Assembly (NCBI RefSeq): GCF_003544815.1 | Contig: NZ_CP032100.1 | Location: 1,054,001 to 1,118,000 of the forward strand | Length of the DNA: 64,000 nucleotides | From: Arcobacter suis CECT 7833 | GTDB lineage: Bacteria; Campylobacterota; Campylobacteria; Campylobacterales; Arcobacteraceae | Direction of reading: 5' to 3' | Shown here: piece by piece, positions 35,441 through 43,227 of the stretch | Position numbering within the stretch: position 1 is the first letter of the stretch | How the letters are laid out: each line of letters starts with the position of its first letter | Translations under genes and position numbers: made by a program | The notes under the pieces: generated by a model | Seen by the model: only the letters and a program-made list of their open reading frames with translations | Databases searched by the model: none | What the model was told of the DNA's origin: nothing

Positions 35441-36148
35441 ATGTTCAAAAAAAATATATGTGTGATTGCCGTTTTAGCTCTATTTACAGGTTGTGTTCAA
35501 AAAGATTTTAGTATGAACAGTTATGATTTATCTAATCATTGGTTTAATGTTAAAAGTTTAAATGACAATAAAGTTGTTTTGAATAAAAATTTTACAGAAC
35601 AATATAATGATGGTTCAAGAACAAGTACTTATACAGATTTTAATCTATATAAAAAAAGCAACATAGATTTGAATCAAGTAGAACAGTATACTTTTTTTGA
35701 GGATATAAATAAACAAAATTACAAAACAATGCTTTCTAATAAAAGTGTTGATTTAAAATATAATATTTTTCAAAATGAAATAAAAGAGAAGTTTTATGTA
35801 GATGAACAACAAATTTCTTCTTACAAAAGAAATATAAGAATTAAAGATAAAGTTATTGAAGAAAATGATATCGATGGGAATATGTTAATTTGTACATTTT
35901 CTAACTATTATGAAAATATGAGTATAAAAGACAAAATTAACGAATTCTTTAAATCAAAATATTCTGTAAAAAATAAAGATTATAAGAATGTTATTGAATT
36001 ATCATGTCAAGATAGTTATGTAGATGGTGAATATCATATTTATATGGCAAAAGATATAGGAATCGTATTATTTATGAGAAAAGATAAAGATGATGGTAGT
36101 TTAGAAGAATCTTTTTCTATACTTGATACACAAACTATTTTAGATTAA
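35441..36148 (+). CDS. Hypothetical lipoprotein
   Basis: A 235-residue protein with signal peptide and lipobox: VLALFTGC, Cys18, then hydrophilic sequence. The remainder is beta-strand rich with alternating Lys/Asp/Asn and has Cys at about 146 and 200 that could pair. I do not recognise a domain. It would be anchored in the inner or outer membrane facing the periplasm. It is a single gene between the acnB terminator and a palindrome at 36163-36194. Confidence 0.75.
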   Translation: MFKKNICVIAVLALFTGCVQKDFSMNSYDLSNHWFNVKSLNDNKVVLNKNFTEQYNDGSRTSTYTDFNLYKKSNIDLNQVEQYTFFEDINKQNYKTMLSNKSVDLKYNIFQNEIKEKFYVDEQQISSYKRNIRIKDKVIEENDIDGNMLICTFSNYYENMSIKDKINEFFKSKYSVKNKDYKNVIELSCQDSYVDGEYHIYMAKDIGIVLFMRKDKDDGSLEESFSILDTQTILD

Positions 36149-36162
36149 AATCTATATGTATT

Positions 36163-36194
36163 ATATATTCTCAAGTACTAACTTGAGAATATAT
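36163..36194. repeat. Perfect inverted repeat, 14-bp arms
   Basis: ATATATTCTCAAGT and its exact complement are separated by ACTA, 14 bases after the lipoprotein stop. There is no T-run immediately after, so it is either a terminator with a weak tract, an mRNA-stabilising stem or an operator for the next gene. Confidence 0.65.
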
Positions 36195-36282
36195 TCAAAA
36201 CTAAATAAATTCTTTTTAATAATGTTGACAATTATTCTTATTTGTTATACAATTCTTAATATTAGTTTAAAAAGGATTTATT

Positions 36283-37326
36283 ATGATAATAGAAAATTCA
36301 CAAGTTAGTCTTTACTCTAAAACTCAATTTAGTTTTGTACACTCGCAAAGTACATCTGTAGAATCTCATTATGAAGAAAATAATGTAAATGAAAATAATA
36401 TTACAGCTATTAGCTTACAAGAATCTTATTCATTCATGACTCAAAATAGTCGTGCTGTTTATGATTATGAAGATAATCTAAGTTTTGAAGATCGTATAAA
36501 AAAATTATTGATTGAAATATTACTTGGGCGACTTAATGGAGAAAAAGCAGATACTTCCATATATCCAAATAAGAAGTATAATGTAATCAAAAATGATTTT
36601 TCAAACTCAACAAATCCTTATAAAATACAACAATCAAATGAAAAAGAACTTAAAGCAATAGTATTTAATACACAAGAACAATATTACCAAAAACAGGCTA
36701 TAGAGTTTTCTTCTTCTGTAAAAATCCAAACACCAACTCAATCATTTGAGATGAATATTGACCTTTCTTTTTCTCAGGAATTTTATGAATCACAAAGCAC
36801 TCAAATAATTGTTGGAGATAAAAGTTTTATTGATCCCTTGGTGATTAATTATGATGAAGATGTTAATCCTTTTGCAAATATAAGTAATTTACATTTCGCA
36901 TTTGATTTAGATAATGATGGAATTACTGAAATGATTCCTCAACTCAAACTTGGTGCTGGTTTTTTAGCTTTAGATAAAAATGAGAATGAAAAAATTGATA
37001 ATGGTAGTGAACTTTTTGGACCAACTACAAATAATGGTTTTGCTGAACTTGCTTTATATGATGAGGATAAAAATAATTGGATAGATGAAAAAGATGCTGT
37101 TTTTGATAAACTCAAAGTTTACAGTATAGATGAAAATGGAAATCATTCTTTAGTCTCACTTATTGATAGAAATGTAGGTGCAATTTATTTAGGAGATGTA
37201 CAAAGTGGATTTAAATATCAAAGCGCTATGAACCAAACTGATGCGTTACAAAAAAGCAATGGAATCTTTGTGAAAGAAGATGGTTCAGGACTAGGAGTTG
37301 TAAACTCAATTGATGTAGTTGCTTAA
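36283..37326 (+). CDS. EF-hand-like Asp-rich protein, no visible signal peptide
   Basis: A 347-residue protein. Residues 1-180 are Ser/Gln/Asn-rich and poorly conserved in appearance. Residues about 205-330 form a domain with FDLDNDGITEM, FLALDKNENEKIDNGSELFG, then FAELALYDEDKNNWIDEKDAVFDKLKVY. These are Ca2+-binding-like loops and a block found at the ends of many large RTX/VCBS-type proteins and in stand-alone proteins of this size. No Sec signal is visible, so type I or another route would be needed if it is secreted. The promoter lies in the preceding gap. Function unknown. Confidence 0.72.
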   Translation: MIIENSQVSLYSKTQFSFVHSQSTSVESHYEENNVNENNITAISLQESYSFMTQNSRAVYDYEDNLSFEDRIKKLLIEILLGRLNGEKADTSIYPNKKYNVIKNDFSNSTNPYKIQQSNEKELKAIVFNTQEQYYQKQAIEFSSSVKIQTPTQSFEMNIDLSFSQEFYESQSTQIIVGDKSFIDPLVINYDEDVNPFANISNLHFAFDLDNDGITEMIPQLKLGAGFLALDKNENEKIDNGSELFGPTTNNGFAELALYDEDKNNWIDEKDAVFDKLKVYSIDENGNHSLVSLIDRNVGAIYLGDVQSGFKYQSAMNQTDALQKSNGIFVKEDGSGLGVVNSIDVVA

Positions 37327-37335
37327 CTACATCAA
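37310..37335 (+). terminator. Terminator hairpin overlapping the stop codon
   Basis: TTGATGTAGTT and AACTACATCAA pair around GCTT. The TAA stop codon of the preceding gene lies at the loop/right-arm border, so the final codons form the left arm. T/A-rich sequence follows. Confidence 0.65.
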
Positions 37336-37411
37336 TATTATTACAATTAGTTTAATTTTTAACTTTTAATAGTTATAATGCAAATAAATTTAACATATTA
37401 AGAGGTATTTA

Positions 37412-38848
37412 ATGAATTCCAAATATAAAATTGTTATTCTAATTAGTTTATTACTTATAACACTTTCTATATCAATAACTTTTATTAATTATTTTGTTTC
37501 ATTAAATAGTACAGAAAAACATTTAAAAACACAGTCATTACCACTTTCTTTAGATAATATTTATACAGAAATTCAAAAACATATTATTGAACCTTATTTA
37601 GTATCTTCAATGATGGCAAATGATACTTTTGTACAAGATTGGATATTAAATGATGAAGTTAATAATCATAAAATAAAAGAATATTTAGATGCAGTAAAAA
37701 ATAAATATGCTATGTTTGCAACATTTTTGGTATCTGAAAAATCAGGTAATTATTATACTCAAGATGGCTTACTTGAAAAAATTGAAAAAGAAAATCCTAA
37801 TAATTCTTGGTATTTTAAATTTAAACATATTCAAGAAAGCCATGAAATAAATTTAGATTTTAATAAAAATTTATCAAATTCTTTAATTATGTTTATAAAT
37901 TATAAAATATTTGATAAAAAATATTCTTATATTGGAGCAACAGGTGTTGCTTTAAAAATTTCATATATTAATGATATGTTAAAAACATTTAGACAGAAAT
38001 ATCATTTTAGAGTATATTTCTTGGATGAAAAAGGTGATATTGTTTTATCTGAAAGAGATATTATTCATGAAAAAAATATTGATGAATTACCTAATTTAAG
38101 AAAATATAAAAATGAGATTATTTCAAAAGAACCTCTAAATTTAGAGTATGAGAACAATAATAAAAAAATTCTTTTAAATACTAAATATATACCTGAACTA
38201 AATTTATATTTATTAGTTGAAGCTAATCTTGATGATTTTATTACTGATGTAAAAGATATATTTTATATCAATCTTTTTGTTTCCTTATTCTTTACATTTT
38301 TTGTTACGGTTATTATAATTTATGTGATTAGAAAATATAATAAAAAATTAGAGCACTTAGCTGATAATGATTTATTAACAAATGTAAATAATCGTAGAGT
38401 TTTTAATTCAAAATTAGAACACTCTATTTTAATTCATCAACGACATAATCAATCTATGAATTTACTTTTTCTTGATATAGATAATTTTAAAGATATTAAT
38501 GATAAGTTTGGACATGCAACAGGAGATAAAGCTCTTATTAGAATTGCAAGCATATTGAAAAATAATATACGAAAAAGTGATTTGTTAGCAAGATGGGGAG
38601 GAGAAGAATTTGTTATTGCTTATGTAAATAGTTCATTTGAAGATTCTTTAATTGCTACAGAAAAATTGAAAAATTTAATAGAAAATGATTATATATTAAA
38701 AGAATTAAATCAATCAATTATAACAGCTAGTTTTGGATTAACAGCATTAAAAAATGACGATAATATGGATGATTTGATAAATAGAGCTGATATGGCGATG
38801 TATGAATCTAAAAATAATGGTAAAAATAAAATATCAATAATAAATTAA
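37412..38848 (+). CDS. Membrane diguanylate cyclase with periplasmic sensor
   Basis: A 478-residue enzyme making cyclic di-GMP. Transmembrane helices at about 7-29 and 284-306 flank a periplasmic region of ~250 residues with dCache-like features (a sensor for small ligands). The GGDEF domain (about 315-478) has DNDLLTNVNNRR, the catalytic loop WGGEEF (GGEEF at 396-400) and an intact RxxD inhibitory site (Arg387-Lys-Ser-Asp390) five residues before it. The protein should therefore be active and feedback-inhibited. It is followed by a gap and the regulator gene of the hydrogenase region. Confidence 0.93.
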   Translation: MNSKYKIVILISLLLITLSISITFINYFVSLNSTEKHLKTQSLPLSLDNIYTEIQKHIIEPYLVSSMMANDTFVQDWILNDEVNNHKIKEYLDAVKNKYAMFATFLVSEKSGNYYTQDGLLEKIEKENPNNSWYFKFKHIQESHEINLDFNKNLSNSLIMFINYKIFDKKYSYIGATGVALKISYINDMLKTFRQKYHFRVYFLDEKGDIVLSERDIIHEKNIDELPNLRKYKNEIISKEPLNLEYENNNKKILLNTKYIPELNLYLLVEANLDDFITDVKDIFYINLFVSLFFTFFVTVIIIYVIRKYNKKLEHLADNDLLTNVNNRRVFNSKLEHSILIHQRHNQSMNLLFLDIDNFKDINDKFGHATGDKALIRIASILKNNIRKSDLLARWGGEEFVIAYVNSSFEDSLIATEKLKNLIENDYILKELNQSIITASFGLTALKNDDNMDDLINRADMAMYESKNNGKNKISIIN

Positions 38849-38907
38849 ATTCATAACCAATTAATAATAAATGTATTATCATAAAAAAAATTTTTAAAGG
38901 ATAAAAG

Positions 38908-39501
38908 ATTTCTACTACTAAAGAAAATAAAAAAAATAATATTATACAAAATGCTTTAAAACTTTTTTCACAAAAAGGTTTCTATAATACTACAATTCCA
39001 GATATTGCAAAAGCTATGAGTATGAGTGTTGGAAATATGTACAACTATTTCTCTTCAAAAGAAGAACTTGCAAAATTTGCTATAAAATACTCAACAAATA
39101 TTTTAGCTGATGAACTAAAACAGATTAATAACATGGATATAACTTCAAAAGAAAAAATATATTTATTTGTATTAAAATATTTAGAAAATGTTCAAAAATC
39201 ACCAGAAGTTATTGAATATTTTTTAAGAGTTTATTTATCAAATAGAGAGGTTTTCAAACAAGGTTGTGAAGGATTCTTATGTGTGGGAGAGTTTGTAACT
39301 GAAGTTATGATTTTATTAGAAGAAGGTGCTAGTAAAAAAGAGTTTAGAGAACAAGAATTCTTTCCTGCTTTTAGTATGATTATGGGATGTTTAGGTGGTT
39401 TTGCCTTTTTAAGTGGAGAGAATGTCTTAGACAAAGAGTTACTTTCATATTCAGATGCAGTGGCAGAGAATATATATCGTGCTTTGAAGTATGACAACTA
39501 A
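38908..39501 (+). CDS. TetR-family regulator with apparent ATT start
   Basis: A 197-residue TetR-type repressor. The first in-frame ATG (39016) would delete most of the DNA-binding domain. The intact helix-turn-helix (NIIQNALKLFSQKGFYNTTIPDIAKAM, SMSVGNMYNYFSSKEEL) begins only upstream. The nearest in-frame stop is at 38902-38904, leaving ATT at 38908 as the only plausible start, six bases after AAAGGA. ATT starts are rare, known best in infC. Its end overlaps the start of the hydrogenase-type small subunit gene, so it is part of the hydrogenase island. It probably binds the inverted repeats upstream of the hydrogenase operons; this is inferred. Confidence 0.82.
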   Translation: MSTTKENKKNNIIQNALKLFSQKGFYNTTIPDIAKAMSMSVGNMYNYFSSKEELAKFAIKYSTNILADELKQINNMDITSKEKIYLFVLKYLENVQKSPEVIEYFLRVYLSNREVFKQGCEGFLCVGEFVTEVMILLEEGASKKEFREQEFFPAFSMIMGCLGGFAFLSGENVLDKELLSYSDAVAENIYRALKYDN

Positions 39502-40384
39502 AAAAAAACCAACTATTGTCTGGTTTTGCGCAATTACATGTAATGGAAATACCCATTCCTTATTAAGTGCCAACTCAAGTAGATTTGAACTTCTTTTAAA
39601 TAGTTTTGATTTTATATATCATCCAAGTTTGACTATTGATAAATCGCTTGAAGATATATTAAATCAAGAAGAGAAAATAGACTTTTTATTAGTAGAAGGT
39701 TCTATTTCTTCAAATAAAGATTTTTTTACAATTAATGAAGATTCAACTTTTAATCACTTAAATAAATTAGCATCAAAAGCAAATTATATAATTTCTGTTG
39801 GTTCTTGCGCTTCTTTTGGTGGAGTTCATGCTAAATTTATTCAAAATGATGATATTTGTAGTATTAATAAAGCTATCAACAAAGATATTATCAAAAATCT
39901 AAAACACAATATTATAAATCTTACTGGTTGTCCAGTTCATCCAGAATGGATTTTACAAACTTTATTTACATTAAAAACTTATGGAAAAATAGCAATTGAT
40001 GAAATTGGACGACCAAAAGAATTATATGGAACTTTAGCCCATCATGGATGTACAAGAAATGAATATTTTGAATGGAAAGTTGAAGGAAATTTTGGACAAA
40101 AAGAGGGATGTTTATTTTATAGTCAAGGTTGTCGTGGTCCTATGACTCATAGTTCATGTAATAAAATTTTATGGAATGAAGTAAGTTCAAAAACAAGAAT
40201 TGGAATGCCTTGTATTGGATGTACCGAAGCTGATTTCCCAAGAAATGATATGTTAGAAACTAAAAAAAATATAGGAATTCCCCATGAAGTTCCTCTTGGA
40301 ATCTCAAAAAGAGCATATTTAAGTATGAGTGGAGTAGCTAAAACTTTTAAAATAGATAGACTTCATAAAAAATTAATGGAGTAA
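39491..40384 (+). CDS. [NiFe]-hydrogenase small subunit, cytosolic/sensor-like
   Basis: A 297-residue iron-sulfur subunit with no Tat signal and no C-terminal membrane anchor, so it is cytosolic. The N-terminal block WFCAITCNGNTHS has Cys13 and Cys17 but Asn20 where periplasmic enzymes have a second CxxC ligand of the proximal cluster. Later ligand regions are present: VGSCASFGG, NLTGCPVHPEW, the HHGCTRNEYFEWK region, GCLFYSQGCRGP and MPCIGCTEADFP. This fits group 2-type hydrogenases, which include the H2-sensing HupU/HoxB proteins. It overlaps the TetR gene by 11 bases and is followed by its large subunit. Sensor versus energy-conserving enzyme is not decided. Confidence 0.85.
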   Translation: MTTKKKPTIVWFCAITCNGNTHSLLSANSSRFELLLNSFDFIYHPSLTIDKSLEDILNQEEKIDFLLVEGSISSNKDFFTINEDSTFNHLNKLASKANYIISVGSCASFGGVHAKFIQNDDICSINKAINKDIIKNLKHNIINLTGCPVHPEWILQTLFTLKTYGKIAIDEIGRPKELYGTLAHHGCTRNEYFEWKVEGNFGQKEGCLFYSQGCRGPMTHSSCNKILWNEVSSKTRIGMPCIGCTEADFPRNDMLETKKNIGIPHEVPLGISKRAYLSMSGVAKTFKIDRLHKKLME

Positions 40385-40386
40385 TA

Positions 40387-41742
40387 GTGAAAACAATAGA
40401 TTTAGTGGAAAGAATCGAAGGTGAAGCAAAACTTCATTGTACTTGGGTAGATGAAAAAGTAAAAGATGCAAGAATTGATTTTTTAAATTTTAGAGGATTT
40501 GAATATATATTAGAAGGAAAAACACCTTTAGATGCTTTAATTTATACTCCAAGAATCTGTGGAATTTGCGGACAAGCTCACTTAAAAGCAACAGTTGAAG
40601 CTTTAGAAAATGTTTATGAAAATATAAATGAAAAATTACAAATCACACCAAAAGCAAAACTTTTAAGGGAAATAGGATTAAATATCGAGATAATTGATTC
40701 CCATTTAAAATGGTTTTATATGTTCATAATGCCTGATATTATAAAACTAGATACTAATGATTTGGGAATTTATGCACCTTTAAAAGGTTCAAGATGGTTA
40801 GAAGCTCAAAAAAGTGCTAGTGAAACTATAAAAGCTTTAGCCATAATTGGGGGACAATGGCCACATACTTCATATATGCTTCCTGGTGGAGTCATGAGTG
40901 ATCCTACAAAACTTGATTTAGTTATGATGCAAAATTATCTTCAAAATACAATTAGTTTTTTTGAAAAATCTATAAGTGGAACAGCTTTAGAAAATTATTT
41001 AGCCTTTGATGGCATTGATAATTTAGAAAATTTAGGTGCAGATTTAAAATATTTTAAAGATTTATCATTTAAATATTCCCTTGAAAATTATGGAAAATCT
41101 TATAATAGATTTATCACATTAGGAGAATCAAGTTTATTTAAAAGTGGAAAAATAAAACAAAGATTAGTGTATAAATTAGACTTTTCAAAAATAGTTGAAG
41201 ATACTAGTTACTCTTTTTCTATAAACAAAGAAGAAAATAATTCTTTAAAACATACTTGGTCAAAATCAGTAGCTTATGATGAAAACTTTTTTGAAACAGG
41301 TCCTTTATCAAGAGCTATTATTTCAAATAGAAAATTTATAAAAGAGATACACAAAACTTTTGAAGATTCGGTATTTACAAGAGTAATGGCAAGAATGGAC
41401 GAATTAGCATTTTTACTTTTTGAAACTAATAATCTAATTTCACAAGTTGATATTTCACAGCTTTCTTACATAAAACCAAAAATTTCATTAAAAGATATTG
41501 ATGAAGCTAAGGGAATAGCAGTTATTGAAGCTTGTAGAGGCTCATTGTTTCATAATATAAGTATAGAAAAAGGTTTGATTAAATCTTATGATGTAATAAC
41601 TCCTACAGTTTGGAACTTAGGTCCAAAAAGTAAAACTCAAAAAGGAATAGCACAAAAAGCAATTATTGGTTCTCCAAGTATAGAAATTGCAAAAATTGTA
41701 TTAAGAAGTTTTGATGTTTGTTCAGTTTGTACTACCCATTAA
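40387..41742 (+). CDS. [NiFe]-hydrogenase large subunit without C-terminal extension
   Basis: A 451-residue partner of the preceding small subunit, starting with GTG at 40387 (GGAG just upstream). The Ni-Fe ligands are RICGICGQAH (Cys58, Cys61) and the C-terminal DVCSVCTTH (Cys445, Cys448). The protein stops directly at His451, the residue after which maturation proteases normally cut, so it should need no protease. That feature and the short length are typical of sensory HupV/HoxC proteins. Val replaces the usual Pro in DPC. The pair lies between a TetR gene and the first uptake hydrogenase, which would suit an H2 sensor, although no HoxJ-like kinase is nearby. Confidence 0.85.
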   Translation: MKTIDLVERIEGEAKLHCTWVDEKVKDARIDFLNFRGFEYILEGKTPLDALIYTPRICGICGQAHLKATVEALENVYENINEKLQITPKAKLLREIGLNIEIIDSHLKWFYMFIMPDIIKLDTNDLGIYAPLKGSRWLEAQKSASETIKALAIIGGQWPHTSYMLPGGVMSDPTKLDLVMMQNYLQNTISFFEKSISGTALENYLAFDGIDNLENLGADLKYFKDLSFKYSLENYGKSYNRFITLGESSLFKSGKIKQRLVYKLDFSKIVEDTSYSFSINKEENNSLKHTWSKSVAYDENFFETGPLSRAIISNRKFIKEIHKTFEDSVFTRVMARMDELAFLLFETNNLISQVDISQLSYIKPKISLKDIDEAKGIAVIEACRGSLFHNISIEKGLIKSYDVITPTVWNLGPKSKTQKGIAQKAIIGSPSIEIAKIVLRSFDVCSVCTTH

Positions 41743-41991
41743 TTTATAAAAAAAGTGTATATTTGTAACAATATAAAAAAATATTTAACTTCTTCTATTC
41801 TTATGTACTTTTAGAACTAAAATTATAATAAACACCATAAAATCAAACAATAACTCATCCTATTTAATACAAATAGTTATAAAGCTATATTAATGCTATT
41901 CTTTAGAATATTTAGTTAAGAAAAGAATAAGTTTTATGCAGATATTTTACAATTAAGTAAATGAATGTTCATTTTAATAAGGGAGTAATGT
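41743..41991 (+). promoter_or_regulatory. 249-bp control region of the first uptake hydrogenase operon
   Basis: No gene is seen. It is AT-rich with several TATAAT-like boxes, and near its right end it carries the inverted repeat at 41959-41974 and a GGGAG ribosome site. Ni-, Fe- or H2-dependent regulation is plausible but no other named site was recognised. Confidence 0.6.
41959..41974. promoter_or_regulatory. TetR-type operator candidate 1
   Basis: AAATGAA-TG-TTCATTT is a perfect inverted repeat 17 bases before the hydA ATG. Its arms equal those of the site at 48939-48958 before the second hydrogenase operon, but the gap is two bases instead of six. Location and shared arms make it a candidate target of the TetR regulator at 38908. 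Confidence 0.55.
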
Positions 41992-43227
41992 ATGATTGAT
42001 TCGCAAGATATGGTAAAAAAAGTTTTTACCCAAAAATCAGGAAGAGTTGAAACAAATAAGGGTGAAGAATATTATAACTCTTTATTTGAAAAGGTTAAAA
42101 ATCGTTTATCAGTATTAAAAGCGCAACCTGCACTTAAAGATATTGATATGATGGATGTAATAGAAAGTGAAGGTGTAAATAGAAGAGATTTCATGAAGTG
42201 GGTTAGTGCTACAACTGCAACACTTATGTTACCTCCTATGTTTGCACCACTTGTTGCAGAAGCTACTGAACTTATGAATAGAGTTCCTGTTATTTGGATT
42301 GAATTACAAGACTGTGCTGGAAATTCAGAAGCGCTTTTAAGAAGTTCAGCTCCAACTGTTGATGATTTGTTATTTGATGTTTTAAGTTTAGAATATCATG
42401 AAACACTTCAAGCATGTGCTGGACATGATGCTGATAAACAACTTGAAGAAGCTGTTGAGCATTTCAAAGGTAAATATTTACTTTTTGTTGAAGGTGCAAT
42501 TCCAATGGCTATGAATGGTCAATATGGAACTGTTGGTGCAAGTGGAGAGACTTTCCATGATCATCTTGTAAGAATGGCAAAAGATTCAGCAGCAGTTGTA
42601 GCTGTGGGAACTTGTGCAACATTCGGAGGAATTCCTGCTGCTGCTCCAAATCCAACAGGTGCTGTTGGAGTTATGGATATAGTAAAAGGTAAACCAATTA
42701 TCAATATTCCAGCATGTCCTGCAAATCCTGCAAATATGGTTGGTGTTGTATTACATTATGTTTTAACTGGGCAAGTTCCTGAACTTGATTCTTTATTAAG
42801 ACCAAAATTCGCATTTGGATATAGAATTCACGATAACTGTGAAAGAAGAGCTCACTTTGATGCTGGTGAATTTGTAGAAGAGTGGGGAGATGAAGGTGCT
42901 AAAAATAACTTCTGTTTATATAAAGTTGGATGTAAAGGTCCAATGACTTTTAATAACTGTTCAATAATTAGATATAACGAAGGTACAAACTGGCCTATTG
43001 GTGTTGGTCGAGGATGTATTGGATGTTCTGAGCCAGATTTCTGGGATAAATATGCTTATGAAAGACCAATGGCAGATGCAAAAATCAAAGCACCAACTGG
43101 TGGAGTTGAAAAAACTGTTGATGAGTTTGGTTTAGGATTATTAACAGCGACAGCTATTGGTATTGGAGTTCATGCAGTTGCAAGTGTAGTTGCTGGTAAA
43201 AAATCAAATGAAGGGGAAGAAAAATAA
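41992..43227 (+). CDS. hydA: Uptake [NiFe]-hydrogenase small subunit
   Basis: A 411-residue subunit of a periplasm-facing H2-oxidising enzyme. A long (about 60-residue) leader precedes the Tat motif NRRDFMKW (Arg64, Arg65), then a hydrophobic stretch. The iron-sulfur part follows; the C-terminal helix TATAIGIGVHAVASVVAG anchors it near cytochrome b. Ligand segments GTCATFGG, IPACPANPAN, HDNCERRAHFDAGEF, CLYKVGCKGPMTFNNC and GCIGCSEPDFW are present. One oddity is CAGN (Cys108 to Asn111) in place of the usual CTGC for the proximal cluster; its paralog at 49040 retains CTGC. The stop overlaps the ATG of hydB. Confidence 0.93.
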   Translation: MIDSQDMVKKVFTQKSGRVETNKGEEYYNSLFEKVKNRLSVLKAQPALKDIDMMDVIESEGVNRRDFMKWVSATTATLMLPPMFAPLVAEATELMNRVPVIWIELQDCAGNSEALLRSSAPTVDDLLFDVLSLEYHETLQACAGHDADKQLEEAVEHFKGKYLLFVEGAIPMAMNGQYGTVGASGETFHDHLVRMAKDSAAVVAVGTCATFGGIPAAAPNPTGAVGVMDIVKGKPIINIPACPANPANMVGVVLHYVLTGQVPELDSLLRPKFAFGYRIHDNCERRAHFDAGEFVEEWGDEGAKNNFCLYKVGCKGPMTFNNCSIIRYNEGTNWPIGVGRGCIGCSEPDFWDKYAYERPMADAKIKAPTGGVEKTVDEFGLGLLTATAIGIGVHAVASVVAGKKSNEGEEK

